DNA from: Thalassotalea sp. 42_200_T64
GTDB lineage: Bacteria > Pseudomonadota > Gammaproteobacteria > Enterobacterales > Alteromonadaceae
NCBI GenBank assembly: GCA_002162925.1
Contig: MABC01000025.1
Coordinates: 1 to 39,833 of the forward strand
Reading direction: 5' to 3'
DNA length: 39,833 nucleotides
Both the position numbers and the translations under genes were made by a program. Below are positions 8,975 to 18,987 of the stretch, one piece after another. Below the pieces are notes generated by a model. The model searched no databases. It worked only from the letters and a program-made list of their open reading frames with translations, and was not told the DNA's origin. Position 1 is the stretch's first letter, and every line of letters begins with the position of its first letter.

Positions 8975-8998
8975 AAGGGTTGCGCAGCAGCCCTTTTT
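8975..8998 (+). terminator. Terminator after plsC-rraB
   Basis: AAGGGTTGC and GCAGCCCTT pair (one G-U) around a three-base loop and run into five T. It reaches the stop codon of the convergent DUF481 gene. Confidence 0.8.
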
Positions 8999-10127
8999 AA
9001 AATGAGTACTTTAAGCCGACAATAAATAGCACATCGGTTGCTTCCGGTAATTCACCATTTTCATCCGGGATCGGGTCTTCAACACTGTCAATAATTGCCG
9101 TAAGTTCAATATCAAAGTCGTTAACGACTTCAATCTCAATACCGGTTTCTACGTGATGAATAATAGAACCAGACTCTGTTGAAACAAATTTGACATTGTA
9201 GCTAAAGAAATATTCGATATCGTCGGTAATATCGCGCTCGTAATCGGTACCAACAACCAGAACTGGCGAGGTATCGTCATCTTTTTCATCATTCTGCACC
9301 TGGTCAAATTTTGTGTACTGTACACTTGGACCGGCGAACACATCCCACTTTGAATCAGGTTCATCATATATTTTATAACCCGCAGCAACACCTAAGGTTA
9401 GTTGATGTTCAATGTTGGTGAATTCGTTGGTGTAGTATTCAAATGAGGGTAAGCGAAAGAAAATATTACGTGAATAATACCAGTCATATGACGCAATTAA
9501 TCGATGACTTTCTTCTGTTTTTACGGTGTCGCCAGAATCTGGATCTTCAACTTCAGCAAAGATACCGGTATAGTTTAAGGTGATTCGAGAGGATGCGGTT
9601 AAACGGCTGGCATGCGCTTGAGCGGTATAATCAAAACGCTCTGAGTTACCACTTTTAAAGTTCATACCAAAGCTAATGTTACCATCCCATAAGCTTTCAC
9701 CACTTTTTTCTGAAGCCGCAATCGTGAGCAGTGTACTTCTAGGGAATGATACCCCTGGCTTATCAATAAACGATATTCTATCTTCCGTGATCAGTAATTG
9801 ACCTTGATGCACTTCGTCATTATCGAGGCGAATGCTCATAATGTCTTTCGAGCGAATTTGCGCAATATCTTTCAACTTGATGGTGACGATTCCGATTTCA
9901 TCTGAGTCAAACTCTACTTCATCTTGATACATAGAGATCAAGTCACCGGCGAGTAACTCACCGTTTTTAAGTAACAACCAATCAAATTTTGTTGGTATTA
10001 ACGGCACTTTGATTGGCCATGCGGGCGCTGTTTTTTCTGCCATGGCCTTTGTTGAAATTGCAGTGACCGCCAAACAAGCCATTAAGATAGCTGTGGTTAG
10101 TTTTGATTTGCTTATCAGATTTGGCAT
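8997..10127 (-). CDS. DUF481-family exported outer-membrane protein
   Basis: 376 residues. A signal peptide ends near residue 30 (ISTKAMA-EK). Residues about 50-135 form a repeated small-domain region (LLLKNGELLAGDLISM, then LDNDEVHQGQLLI), and from about 145 there are alternating beta strands ending in LKYSF, with a terminal Phe that suits insertion by the BAM machinery. The C-terminal part matches the DUF481 (YdiY-like) salt-induced outer-membrane family; the function is unknown. No good Shine-Dalgarno precedes the ATG; a TGGTATAAA element sits only 9 bases upstream of it, so a very short or absent leader is possible. It is separated from valS by a terminator and is a single-gene unit. Confidence 0.82.
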   Translation of the reverse strand: MPNLISKSKLTTAILMACLAVTAISTKAMAEKTAPAWPIKVPLIPTKFDWLLLKNGELLAGDLISMYQDEVEFDSDEIGIVTIKLKDIAQIRSKDIMSIRLDNDEVHQGQLLITEDRISFIDKPGVSFPRSTLLTIAASEKSGESLWDGNISFGMNFKSGNSERFDYTAQAHASRLTASSRITLNYTGIFAEVEDPDSGDTVKTEESHRLIASYDWYYSRNIFFRLPSFEYYTNEFTNIEHQLTLGVAAGYKIYDEPDSKWDVFAGPSVQYTKFDQVQNDEKDDDTSPVLVVGTDYERDITDDIEYFFSYNVKFVSTESGSIIHHVETGIEIEVVNDFDIELTAIIDSVEDPIPDENGELPEATDVLFIVGLKYSF

Positions 10128-10192
10128 TATCAGGGCTTTATACCAATTTACTATTATGTTAATTGTTTTAATAATAGACGAAGTTCAGGCAT

Positions 10193-10222
10193 AAAAAAAG
10201 TCAGCAATAAGCTGACTTTTTA
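10193..10222 (-). terminator. Terminator after pepA-holC-valS
   Basis: GTCAGC and GCTGAC pair around a five-base loop, flanked by A and T runs, so it can work in either direction. It lies 30 bases beyond the valS stop on the minus strand. Confidence 0.85.
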
Positions 10223-10251
10223 ATGATTTATAATATTATTAAATCAATGGT

Positions 10252-13107
10252 TTATAAGTTCTTTATGGTTTCCAACTGTTCGCCTAACGTCGTTATCATC
10301 GACTCGGCATCAGTCAATTTCTGTTGTTCTTTGGCAATCACCGCTGCTGGCGCTTTGCTAACAAAATTGTCATTGCTTAATTTACCACGGGTACGTTGTA
10401 CGTCTTTATTTAGCTTTTCAATGGCCTTTCTTAAACGGGCAAGCTCAGCATCTTTATCAATGAGGCCCGCCATTGGGATCAACACGCTCATATCGCCAAT
10501 TACCGCGGTAGCAGATACCGGACCGTTATCATAGTCGCTTAAAATTGTAATGCTTTCCAGTTTCGCTAACGCACTTAAAAACGGCTTGTTGTCATCCAAA
10601 CGACGAGCATCATCGCTGCCGACGTTTTTCAAAAATACCGGTAAAGGCTTGCTCGGGGCGATATCCATTTCACCACGAATGTTGCGAATGGCAACGACAA
10701 AGCTTTTCACCCACTCCAAATCATTGATCGCTTGCTGATCCAATTGGTTTTGATCAAATTGCGGGAAGCTTTGCATCATGATGCTGGCATCTTTGATATT
10801 GGCATCGGTTAATGGTACAACACGCTGCCAGATGGTTTCAGTGATGTACGGCATAATCGGGTGCATTAACCGTAATAACGCTTCTAACACTGTCACTAAG
10901 GTGTGTCTGGTGCCACGTTGTTGGGCGTCATTGCCTTTGAACAATACCGGTTTGGTGAGTTCCAGGTACCAGTCACAAAACTGATTCCAGGTAAACTCGT
11001 ATAACGCTTGTGAAGCGAGATCGAAACGGAAGGTGTCGAATGCTTCGTGTACGGTTTTCACCGTTTGTTGGAACTGGCCGATGATCCAGCGATCGGCCAG
11101 TGACAATTCCATTTCTCCACCAGCCAAACCACAATCATGCTCTTCGGTATTCATCAATACATATCGAGAAGCGTTCCACAGTTTATTGGTGAAATTACGG
11201 TAGCCTTCCAGGCGTTTCATGTCCCAGCTGATATCGCGACCGGTAGTGGCACACGATGTTAAGGTGAAACGCAGCGCATCTGTGCCGTGGGCTTCAATGC
11301 CTTGTGGGAATTCTTTCTTGGTCAGTTTGGTAATTTTTTGGGCAAGTTTCGGTTGCATCATATTACCGGTACGTTTTTGCAATAAATCTTCTAAGTTAAT
11401 GCCGTCGATCATATCCAATGGATCGATAACATTACCTTTAGATTTACTCATCTTATCGCCATTTTCATCGCGAATAAGGCCGGTTACATACACTTTTTTA
11501 AACGGTACTTCCGGTTTGCCTTCATCATCTTTAATAAAGTGCATCGTCATCATGATCATCCGTGCTACCCAGAAGAAAATGATGTCAAAACCGGTGACCA
11601 ACACGTCGGTTGAATGAAAATGTTTTAACGCATCGGTTTTTTCTGGCCAGCCTAACGTTGAGAACGTCCAAAGTGCCGAGGAGAACCAGGTATCTAAAAC
11701 GTCGTTATCTTGTCGTAAATTAACCGACATATCCAAGTTGTGGTTTGCACGCACTTCATCTTCACTGCGACCAACATACACTCGACCGGTATCATCATAC
11801 CAGGCAGGAATACGATGTCCCCACCACAATTGGCGCGATACACACCAGTCCTGAATGTCTCGCATCCAGGCAAAGTACATGTTTTCGTATTGTTTTGGCA
11901 CAAATTCTATGTCGCCATTTTCCACGGCGGCAATCGCAGGTTTGGCCAGGGTTTCGGCCCGTACATACCATTGGTCGGTGAGTAGTGGTTCAATCACCAC
12001 GCCAGAGCGGTCACCGTAAGGTACGGTTAATTCGTGATCTTTAACTTCTTCCAATAAGCCCAAGTCATCAAATTTGGCAACAATGGCTTTGCGGGCAACA
12101 AATCGGTCCATACCGGCAAATTCTTGTGGCAGAGCAGGGCTATACGCGGTTGATACTTCACCATTGTTGCTATAAATTTCTGCTGCAGACAGGATCGCCG
12201 CATCATTATCGAAAATATTGATTAAGGGTAAACTGTGGCGTTTACCCACTTCGTTATCGTTAAAATCATGGGCAGGCGTGATTTTTACACACCCTGTGCC
12301 TTTGTCCATGTCGGCGTGATCATCGCCAACAATTGGGATCAAGCGATTCACTAATGGCAATAAGATGTTCTTGCCAATTAAATCTTTATAACGTGGATCT
12401 TCCGGGTTAACCGCAACCCCGGTATCGCCGAGCATCGTTTCTGGGCGAGTGGTGGCCACCACAATATAGTCTTTACCATCGACGGTTTTAACACCGTCGG
12501 CAAGAGGGTAGCGAAAGTGCCACATATGGCCTTTCTTGTCTTTGTTTTCGACTTCTAAATCTGAAATCGCGGTGTGCAGTTTCGGATCCCAGTTCACCAG
12601 ACGTTTACCACGGTAAAGGAGATCATCTTCAAATAAGCGCACAAACACTTCTTGTACCGCATTGCTCATCCCAGCATCCATGGTAAAGCGCTCACGGCTC
12701 CAGTCGATAGAGTTACCTAAACGACGCATTTGTTTGCCAATGGTGCCACCAGACTCTTCTTTCCAATCCCAGATTTTGTCGATGAAGGCATCACGGCCAT
12801 AGTCATGGCGAGTTTTTTCTTCTTCGGCAGCAATTTTGCGTTCAACCACCATTTGCGTGGCAATACCGGCGTGGTCGGTACCCACTTGCCAAAGCGTATT
12901 TTTTCCTTGCATGCGTTGATATCGAATCAAGGTATCCATGATGGTTTGCTGAAAGGCATGGCCCATATGCAAACTACCGGTTACGTTTGGTGGTGGAATG
13001 GCAATACAATAACCATCGCCTTCGCCTGTCGGGCTAAAATATCCTTTATCTTCCCAAGAAGAATAGAGGGCTTGCTCAATGAGCGAGGGATCAAATGTTT
13101 TTTCCAT
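10252..13107 (-). CDS. valS: Valyl-tRNA synthetase
   Basis: 951 residues, the same length as the E. coli enzyme. It is a class I synthetase: [13 protein letters not shown] puts the HIGH-type motif at 47-50, and [13 protein letters not shown] near residue 555 is the KMSKS loop. The inserted CP1 editing domain ([12 protein letters not shown]) removes mischarged threonine. The C-terminal coiled coil ([25 protein letters not shown]) contacts the tRNA. It is the last gene of pepA-holC-valS, 54 bases after holC, an arrangement conserved in gammaproteobacteria. The coding frame is intact across its whole length. Confidence 0.98.
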   Translation of the reverse strand: MEKTFDPSLIEQALYSSWEDKGYFSPTGEGDGYCIAIPPPNVTGSLHMGHAFQQTIMDTLIRYQRMQGKNTLWQVGTDHAGIATQMVVERKIAAEEEKTRHDYGRDAFIDKIWDWKEESGGTIGKQMRRLGNSIDWSRERFTMDAGMSNAVQEVFVRLFEDDLLYRGKRLVNWDPKLHTAISDLEVENKDKKGHMWHFRYPLADGVKTVDGKDYIVVATTRPETMLGDTGVAVNPEDPRYKDLIGKNILLPLVNRLIPIVGDDHADMDKGTGCVKITPAHDFNDNEVGKRHSLPLINIFDNDAAILSAAEIYSNNGEVSTAYSPALPQEFAGMDRFVARKAIVAKFDDLGLLEEVKDHELTVPYGDRSGVVIEPLLTDQWYVRAETLAKPAIAAVENGDIEFVPKQYENMYFAWMRDIQDWCVSRQLWWGHRIPAWYDDTGRVYVGRSEDEVRANHNLDMSVNLRQDNDVLDTWFSSALWTFSTLGWPEKTDALKHFHSTDVLVTGFDIIFFWVARMIMMTMHFIKDDEGKPEVPFKKVYVTGLIRDENGDKMSKSKGNVIDPLDMIDGINLEDLLQKRTGNMMQPKLAQKITKLTKKEFPQGIEAHGTDALRFTLTSCATTGRDISWDMKRLEGYRNFTNKLWNASRYVLMNTEEHDCGLAGGEMELSLADRWIIGQFQQTVKTVHEAFDTFRFDLASQALYEFTWNQFCDWYLELTKPVLFKGNDAQQRGTRHTLVTVLEALLRLMHPIMPYITETIWQRVVPLTDANIKDASIMMQSFPQFDQNQLDQQAINDLEWVKSFVVAIRNIRGEMDIAPSKPLPVFLKNVGSDDARRLDDNKPFLSALAKLESITILSDYDNGPVSATAVIGDMSVLIPMAGLIDKDAELARLRKAIEKLNKDVQRTRGKLSNDNFVSKAPAAVIAKEQQKLTDAESMITTLGEQLETIKNL

Positions 13108-13161
13108 GATATTTCAAGTCTACTTAAGGTAACTGTTCATTATTGACGTGCGGTGAATACG

Positions 13162-13683
13162 CTAGGCGGCTTTATTTGCTGGTGCAGTATTTACTGTAAA
13201 ACCAAGCTGTTGATAGCTGCGATAGCGTAACCGGGCGAGTTTTTTTAACTCGTCATCAACCGGTACAAAATCAATAATTTGAGAAAATTGACTGGCGAAG
13301 CTTGGCACTTCTCCAGACAAGTTAATTAATACGTTGCGATTATTTGTTGGTGCTTGCCAACTAATTTCAACGGGAGAGCCACTCGCCAAACCTTCACCAG
13401 GCAAGTTGTGTGGCACAAAACTGTCACTTTCAAAGCTCCAAAGTAATTCATCAATTTGGTGTGCCATTTGCTGGTCATCACAAAAGATGAATACCCGTTG
13501 ATTTTGTCGATAACATGACGCGGCGTTTACGCAGGCCCAATAGAGATAGTTTGACAGATGCTGGTCACTAACACTGCTCTCAGTTTTAGAGTCCGCGTTA
13601 GTGCTTTTTGCGTCACTGGCATCATTGGTGTCATTTGCACCATCAGCACTAGCGCCTGTAACTAAATTAAAGAAAACCTGCAT
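13162..13683 (-). CDS. holC: DNA polymerase III chi subunit with low-complexity insert
   Basis: 173 residues; E. coli HolC has 147. RVFIFCDDQQMAHQIDELLWSF, then SFVPHNLPGEGLASGSPVEISW, and IIDFVPVDDELKKLARLRYRSYQQLGFTVNTA are diagnostic. Chi links the clamp loader to single-stranded-DNA-binding protein. An Ala/Asp/Ser/Asn/Thr-rich stretch at residues 11-38 lies between the first strand and first helix and explains the extra length. It begins six bases after the pepA stop codon, on the same transcript. Confidence 0.93.
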   Translation of the reverse strand: MQVFFNLVTGASADGANDTNDASDAKSTNADSKTESSVSDQHLSNYLYWACVNAASCYRQNQRVFIFCDDQQMAHQIDELLWSFESDSFVPHNLPGEGLASGSPVEISWQAPTNNRNVLINLSGEVPSFASQFSQIIDFVPVDDELKKLARLRYRSYQQLGFTVNTAPANKAA

Positions 13684-13689
13684 TGCTGT

Positions 13690-15195
13690 TTATTCGCCTT
13701 GCTCTTGACCACTGCGGTTTAGCAAGAACTGAGTCAACATGCTCACCGGCCGACCGGTAGAACCTTTGTTCGCGCCACTACGCCATGCCGTTCCGGCAAT
13801 ATCTAAATGCGCCCAGTGATATTTCTTAGTAAATTTAGATAAGAAACAAGCGGCCGTGATCGTACCCGCTGCTCGCCCACCTAAATTCGTGAAGTCAGCA
13901 AACGGGCTTTCCAATTGATCTTGGTAGTCATCCCATAAAGGTAAGCGCCAGGCTCTGTCACCACTTTGCTCAGAAGCATTTAATAATTCATGGGCAAGTG
14001 GATTATGCGTACTTAACAGACCCGTAGCATGTGCTCCTAACGCAACAACACAGGCACCCGTTAGTGTGGCTACATCGACCACCAACTCAGGATCAAAGCG
14101 CTCTACGTAAGTGAGCGCATCACATAATACTAAACGACCTTCAGCATCGGTGTTTAACACCTCCACCGTTTGCCCCGACATCGTGGTTAAAATATCTCCG
14201 GGACGATAGGCATTGGCATCTGGCATGTTTTCACAACCAACCAATACACCGATAACGTTGATCGGTAAATCTAATTGCGCTAAAGAGTTCATCGCCCCTA
14301 AAACACCCGCGGCGCCACCCATGTCATATTTCATTTCATCCATGGCTTCGCCGGGTTTTAATGAAATACCACCGGAATCAAAAGTTAAGCCTTTGCCAAC
14401 CAGCACTACCGGTTTTGAATCGTCACCGGCACCGTTATAAGTGATCACACTCATTAGTGATTCATTCACGCTACCACCACCAACCGCAAGGTATGAGCCC
14501 ATTGCCAATTCTTCCATTTCGGCTTCGTTAACAATGTGAGTGCTGACTTTGTCGTGCTTTGTGGCCAGCTGCTTCGCTTGCTCGGCAAGGTAAGCCGGAT
14601 TACAAATGTTTGGCGGCATGTTGGCAACGTCTTTACATACATTGATACCGGCAGCGATGGCCAAACCGTGGTTAATGGCGCGTTCGCCAAACGGCAACTC
14701 ACGACGAGTAGGGACATTAAATACGATTTTACGCAACGGCCTGCGCGGCTCTTCTTTGCGAGTTTTTAAGCTGTTAAAACTGTATAAAGAATCTTGTGTC
14801 GCTTCCACTGCTTGACGAACTTTCCAGTAAGTATCACGCCCTTTGACGTGCAGTTCAGACAAGAAACAAACCGCTTCCATTGAGCCGGTTTCGTTCAGCG
14901 TGCTAATGGTTTTGCTGATAATTTGACGGTATTGACGCTCATCCAATTCACGTTCTTTGCCACAGCCCACTAATAATACGCGTTCACTTAGGATGTTGGG
15001 TACTTGATGAAGTAATAACATCTGCCCTGATTTTCCTTCGAGATCGCCGCGACGTAACAGGTTAGAAATATAACTGCCACTGATCTCATCAAGTTGCTCA
15101 GCTACAGCTGATAAACGACGTGGCTCATAAACACCAACGACGATGCAGGCACTGCGTTGTTTTTCTGGACTGCCACTTTTTACACTGAACTCCAT
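13690..15195 (-). CDS. pepA: Leucyl aminopeptidase (M17)
   Basis: 501 residues (E. coli PepA has 503). The N-terminal regulatory domain is followed by the catalytic domain with [16 protein letters not shown] and [16 protein letters not shown], the two-metal site of the family. It releases N-terminal residues from peptides as a hexamer. In E. coli the protein also binds DNA at cer and carAB; whether that holds here is unknown. The start has AGGAG seven bases upstream. It heads the pepA-holC-valS operon and is divergent from lptF-lptG, the standard arrangement. Confidence 0.97.
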   Translation of the reverse strand: MEFSVKSGSPEKQRSACIVVGVYEPRRLSAVAEQLDEISGSYISNLLRRGDLEGKSGQMLLLHQVPNILSERVLLVGCGKERELDERQYRQIISKTISTLNETGSMEAVCFLSELHVKGRDTYWKVRQAVEATQDSLYSFNSLKTRKEEPRRPLRKIVFNVPTRRELPFGERAINHGLAIAAGINVCKDVANMPPNICNPAYLAEQAKQLATKHDKVSTHIVNEAEMEELAMGSYLAVGGGSVNESLMSVITYNGAGDDSKPVVLVGKGLTFDSGGISLKPGEAMDEMKYDMGGAAGVLGAMNSLAQLDLPINVIGVLVGCENMPDANAYRPGDILTTMSGQTVEVLNTDAEGRLVLCDALTYVERFDPELVVDVATLTGACVVALGAHATGLLSTHNPLAHELLNASEQSGDRAWRLPLWDDYQDQLESPFADFTNLGGRAAGTITAACFLSKFTKKYHWAHLDIAGTAWRSGANKGSTGRPVSMLTQFLLNRSGQEQGE

Positions 15196-15369
15196 GAATA
15201 CTCCTATTTAATGCTTAATTAGTTGTTTTTGGCTTAATTTGTGCGTTTCAACTTGCTAAAATCGGCCGTTAACAGATAGACTTAACACGCTCTTTAGTTT
15301 TGTTTAGGCGACGATAATAACTTGTAGTATAGCCAGCCTCAGCGGTGTTGCACTGATGTTGTGGCAAAG

Positions 15370-15399
15370 TTGAAACTCAAGGCAAAAATAAATTATATA
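15370..15399 (+). promoter_or_regulatory. Possible promoter of lptF-lptG
   Basis: TTGAAA at 15370-15375 and TATATA at 15394-15399 with an 18-base spacer lie in the pepA/lptF divergent gap. A start near 15406 leaves about 60 bases of leader to the GTG at 15469. Confidence 0.4.
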
Positions 15400-15468
15400 T
15401 AAAAACGGTAAGTTTACTCAAAAATTGGCCAGTTGTCAGAAAAAAACTATGTTTTTTGGATTAAATCA

Positions 15469-16578
15469 GTGATTATTTTTCGATATTTGTTAAATGAAGT
15501 TGGCAGAACGCAACTAGGTGTTTTCTTAGTGCTGATGACCATATTTATTAGTCAGAAATTTGTGCGTATCTTAGGTGATGCATCCGATGGTGATATCCCC
15601 GGGCAAATGGTTTTAACCTTTATGGGCTTAACCATCCCACACTTGATGGGAGTGATGTTACCCCTTAGCCTGTATTTAGGTATTTTACTCGCTTATGGCC
15701 GGATTTATGCTGACAACGAAATGTCAGTGTTACATGCCTGTGGGGTGAGTGAATGGTATGTGGTAAGAGTTACCATGGTTGCCGCGGTGATCACGGCAAT
15801 TATCACTGGTGCGTTCACTTTATACCTTGCGCCGCTTGCCGCAGAAACGGAATATCAAGTAAAAGAGCAACTTTCAAAAGACGTCGGTTTGTCGGTATTA
15901 AGCGCCGGCCGCTTTCAAAAAACTAGCAATAATGAAGCCGTGGTGTTTATTCAAAACATTAACGATGACCACGAATTAGAAAAAGTGTTTGTCGTTCAAT
16001 TACCCAAAGATGACAGCGGTAAGCAAGAGTTAGTGAATGTGATTTATGCGCAAAAGGGCAAGGTAATTGAAGATGAAAAAGGCGAACAACGGCTAGTGCT
16101 GGAAATGGGTAATCGTTATGAAAAGAATAATCTGACTAATGAATTTCAAACCCTGTCTTTTGCCAGTTATGAAATGCAGATCAAAGAGCAAAAAGTGGCA
16201 GAGCGCCGCCGCAAATTAACGGCGATTCCAACCTTACAATTAATGCAAGACTCATCCCATGAAGCCACAGCTGAGGTGCAATGGCGAATGTCATTTCCAA
16301 TATTGGTGTTAATTTTAACCTTGATCGCGGTGCCGCTAAGTGTCGTCAATCCGCGCCAGGGCAAATTTGCGAAAATGTTTCCGGCGTTGTTGATTTTTTT
16401 AGTGTATTACTTATTGCTTACCAGCGCTCGTTCGGCCATGGATGATGGCAAAATTGCGCCACAAGTTGGTTTATGGCCTATTCATTTAACCGCGTTATTT
16501 GTCGGTTGGAGTTTATTACTGAAAAGTCGAGGCAGCGGCAAAAAACTGAAAGCCAAATTTGCCAGGAGCAAAAGTTAA
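15469..16578 (+). CDS. lptF: LPS export ABC transporter permease LptF
   Basis: 369 residues from the GTG at 15469. I prefer this start because the protein then begins MIIFRYLLNEVGRTQ, matching MIIIRYL of E. coli LptF (366 residues); a TTG at 15433 would add 12 residues without family support. Six membrane helices, three at each end, surround a periplasmic beta-jellyroll of about 150 residues; VPLSVVNPRQGKFAKMFPALL is the conserved start of the last helices. With LptG and LptB it extracts lipopolysaccharide from the inner membrane and hands it to LptC. Its stop codon overlaps the lptG start by one base. Confidence 0.95.
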   Translation: MIIFRYLLNEVGRTQLGVFLVLMTIFISQKFVRILGDASDGDIPGQMVLTFMGLTIPHLMGVMLPLSLYLGILLAYGRIYADNEMSVLHACGVSEWYVVRVTMVAAVITAIITGAFTLYLAPLAAETEYQVKEQLSKDVGLSVLSAGRFQKTSNNEAVVFIQNINDDHELEKVFVVQLPKDDSGKQELVNVIYAQKGKVIEDEKGEQRLVLEMGNRYEKNNLTNEFQTLSFASYEMQIKEQKVAERRRKLTAIPTLQLMQDSSHEATAEVQWRMSFPILVLILTLIAVPLSVVNPRQGKFAKMFPALLIFLVYYLLLTSARSAMDDGKIAPQVGLWPIHLTALFVGWSLLLKSRGSGKKLKAKFARSKS

Positions 16579-17642
16579 TGCGCATTTTAGATGTTTACAT
16601 TGGCCGAATTATTGCCACCACCACCTTTTTAACGTTAGCGGTGTTAGTCAGCATTAGTGGCATTATTAAATTTGTTGAACAAATGCGCGCCATAGGACGC
16701 GGTAATTACGATTTAATTGACGCGGCGTTATTTGCTTTTTACTCAATTCCGAGAGATATCGAAATATTCTTCCCGATGGCAGCCCTGGTTGGCGGTTTAA
16801 TTGGTCTGGGGATGCTGGCCAATAATAGTGAGTTGGTGGTGATGCAAGCTGCGGGTTTATCGAAATTCCAAATCGTTAAATCGGTGATGAAAACAGCGGC
16901 GATTTTAATTTTGATGAGTATGGCCATTGGTGAATGGCTGGCACCACAAGGTGAGGCGACCGCCAGAGAAATACGCGCAAAAGCCATTTCTGAGGGCAGT
17001 TTAATTTCAGCGAAAAATGGCGTCTGGGCCAAAGACGGTGAACTTATTGTGCACATTACTGAGGTTGCCGACACAGGTACGTTAAAGGGCATTTCTTTAT
17101 ATAAATTTGATGATAATTTAAACATGAAACGTTGGTTAACGGCTGACAGTGCGATTTGGTCGGGAGATCACTGGTTATTGCAAAACATTAAAATATCAGA
17201 ATTTTCCAAACTAAAAATCAATAATGAAACGCTACCAAGCCAAGAGTGGCAATCAACCTTAACCCCGGAAAAGCTTGGTGTGGTTACGGTAAAACCAGAA
17301 GCATTGTCAGTTCAGGGTTTGCTCAGTTATTTAGATTATTTGAAAGAAAATCAGCAAGATACCAGCCGTTATCAGTTGGCGTTCTGGCGTAAAATCATGC
17401 AGCCTATTACCGTAGCGGTAATGTTACTGGTGGCCTTGTCATTTATCTTTGGGCCACTACGCTCAGTGTCTATGGGGGCAAGAATTATGATGGGCATAGG
17501 TACGGGTATCGCTTATGATTTCATCAATCGGATGTTTGGCTCTATCAGTTTAACCTTCCAGGTACCACCATTTATCGGTGCGGTATTGCCGAGTTTACTG
17601 TTTGTGATGGTGGCCATTTATTTTTTACGTAAAAAAGCGTAA
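16578..17642 (+). CDS. lptG: LPS export ABC transporter permease LptG
   Basis: 354 residues (E. coli LptG has 360). The start is the ATG at 16578, overlapping the lptF stop, with AGGAG just upstream; the frame is open further left but that part only mirrors lptF. The N-terminus MRILDVYIGRIIATT, the coupling helix region ELVVMQAAGLSKFQI, and the final helices FIFGPLRSVSMGARIM are typical. It forms the inner-membrane LptB2FG complex with LptF. A 136-bp palindromic element immediately follows and probably ends the transcript. Confidence 0.95.
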   Translation: MRILDVYIGRIIATTTFLTLAVLVSISGIIKFVEQMRAIGRGNYDLIDAALFAFYSIPRDIEIFFPMAALVGGLIGLGMLANNSELVVMQAAGLSKFQIVKSVMKTAAILILMSMAIGEWLAPQGEATAREIRAKAISEGSLISAKNGVWAKDGELIVHITEVADTGTLKGISLYKFDDNLNMKRWLTADSAIWSGDHWLLQNIKISEFSKLKINNETLPSQEWQSTLTPEKLGVVTVKPEALSVQGLLSYLDYLKENQQDTSRYQLAFWRKIMQPITVAVMLLVALSFIFGPLRSVSMGARIMMGIGTGIAYDFINRMFGSISLTFQVPPFIGAVLPSLLFVMVAIYFLRKKA

Positions 17643-17661
17643 ATAAAGAAAACTTTTCTTT

Positions 17662-17797
17662 AAAAAATAGCGCCGTCATCCCGTTATGTTTTTGAACGGG
17701 ATCTCCCTGAGCGTGCAGTGGATCTATCGTTTAAAGCTTCTTTATAACCGAAATGAGATCCCATCCAAAAGCATGATGGGAAGACGGTGCTATTTTT
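17662..17797. repeat. 136-bp palindromic (MITE/REP-like) element
   Basis: Ends of 20 bases are inverted copies with 18 matches (17663-17682 against 17778-17797). Each half contains its own hairpin: ATCCCGTT with AACGGGAT on the left, and TCCCATC with GATGGGA on the right. The inner GGGATCTC and GAGATCCC are also complementary, so the whole element can fold as one long stem or two hairpins. It lies between the convergent genes lptG and the RDD gene and can terminate both. No coding sequence is inside. Confidence 0.75.
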
Positions 17798-17819
17798 CGA
17801 GATGTGTACGATGGCAACG

Positions 17820-18320
17820 CTATTGTAATCTCGCCCTGCTCGCGGCCATCGTTAAGACGACAACTTCGGTATTGGTTAATCTATCTTGCAATGACAGTTT
17901 GTTTTTGCGATCAACAATCACGGCTAAATTGCCTAAGCCAAATAACGTGAATAACAAGCGTTTAATTGCCGTGGTTTTAGACATTAAACTGCCATCTTGG
18001 TTTTGCACTTTTAAGCGCCAGGCGCGCATGCCAATGGTTTGTCCCTTTTTACTCCAGAAATAAATAAAGAAAAAACTGACCCAGGCCAGGTTCCAGGCAT
18101 GATAGGCATAATAATAGAGGGTGTTGGTTTGATGCCAGTCGATCTCAAACTCAGCTCTGACAATGGCAATCACATTAAGGTGGTCTAGATATATCAAAAT
18201 GCCAATGCCGAGATAACCGGCGACCATAAATATTGCCAATACCATTAACGCATCGTAAATGTATGAGCCGAAACGGCGGCGAAAGCCTGCGCGGGGAAAT
18301 GTTTCACTAGAGTGTGGCAA
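17820..18320 (-). CDS. RDD-family membrane protein
   Basis: 166 residues beginning at TTG; no ATG is available between the upstream stop and the conserved part. AGFRRRFGSYIYDALMV supplies the Arg and Asp-Asp-like residues for which the family is named, KKGQTIGMRAWRLKVQNQDG is the conserved loop, and three or four hydrophobic helices are present. Some RDD proteins are linked to ion transport, but the role here is unknown. The convergent position after lptG is common in relatives. The palindromic element lies between the two stop codons. Confidence 0.82.
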   Translation of the reverse strand: MPHSSETFPRAGFRRRFGSYIYDALMVLAIFMVAGYLGIGILIYLDHLNVIAIVRAEFEIDWHQTNTLYYYAYHAWNLAWVSFFFIYFWSKKGQTIGMRAWRLKVQNQDGSLMSKTTAIKRLLFTLFGLGNLAVIVDRKNKLSLQDRLTNTEVVVLTMAASRARLQ

Positions 18321-18488
18321 TGCGTTAAATCCATAATCAAATAAGTGGCGCAGAGTGTATCATTTGCCTAAAAAAAGAAACAGTGGAAGCGTTGCTGTAT
18401 TTTTAATATTACTAATACCAGTATTTTTGAATATTTACCGCTAACGTATTAATATATCTAATTATATTAATAAAAAGATAAAAACTTC

Positions 18489-18953
18489 ATGCTTTCATTC
18501 CTTGAATTAAAAATTCCACCATTATTACTGTTTTTCGTATTTGCGGTTTTAATGACACAGGTACCTATTGCCATTACCAATCTGTCTATTGCCTTTGCTT
18601 ACAATAATTTGCTGGCATTAATCATTGCTATATTTGGCGTCATCGTTGTGGCGACAGGGGTAATTAATTTTAAAAAAGCCGATACCACGGTCGACCCACG
18701 TACTCCTGAACAGGTGAATGAGTTAGTAGTAAGCGGTGTTTATCAATATTCCCGTAACCCTATGTATTTAGGTTTTGCGCTGATGTTATTGGCTCTGGCG
18801 ATATATTTACAAACGATTGCCAGTTATATTTGGGTGATTATTTTTTGTCGTTATTTGTATCATTTTCAAATAATGCCGGAAGAGCGCGCGTTAGAAAAGT
18901 TATTTGGCCAAAGCTATACTGATTATTGTCAGAAGGTTAGACGCTGGATTTAA
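18489..18953 (+). CDS. Isoprenylcysteine carboxyl methyltransferase-family membrane protein
   Basis: 154 residues with about four membrane helices. VSGVYQYSRNPMYLGFALMLL and the C-terminal PEERALEKLFGQSYTDYCQKVRRWI are the hallmark of the ICMT/phospholipid methyltransferase superfamily, where they bind S-adenosylmethionine and substrate. In bacteria the substrate is usually unknown, as here. It starts 34 bases before the end-to-start gap of the next gene and may be co-transcribed with it. Confidence 0.8.
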   Translation: MLSFLELKIPPLLLFFVFAVLMTQVPIAITNLSIAFAYNNLLALIIAIFGVIVVATGVINFKKADTTVDPRTPEQVNELVVSGVYQYSRNPMYLGFALMLLALAIYLQTIASYIWVIIFCRYLYHFQIMPEERALEKLFGQSYTDYCQKVRRWI

Positions 18954-18987
18954 TCTTCATCTATAAATATTTTTTCATTGAGGTGCT

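Noticed and set aside
12730..13146. 138-residue open frame antisense to the start of valS
   Set aside because: It is a mirror of a well-conserved gene, with no ribosome binding site and no recognisable domain.
15433..15468. TTG start that would lengthen LptF by 12 residues
   Set aside because: The GTG at 15469 reproduces the N-terminus of known LptF proteins.
16473..16577. Upstream extension of lptG
   Set aside because: It lies in the lptF coding region; the ATG at 16578 with AGGAG and the family's usual N-terminus is the real start.
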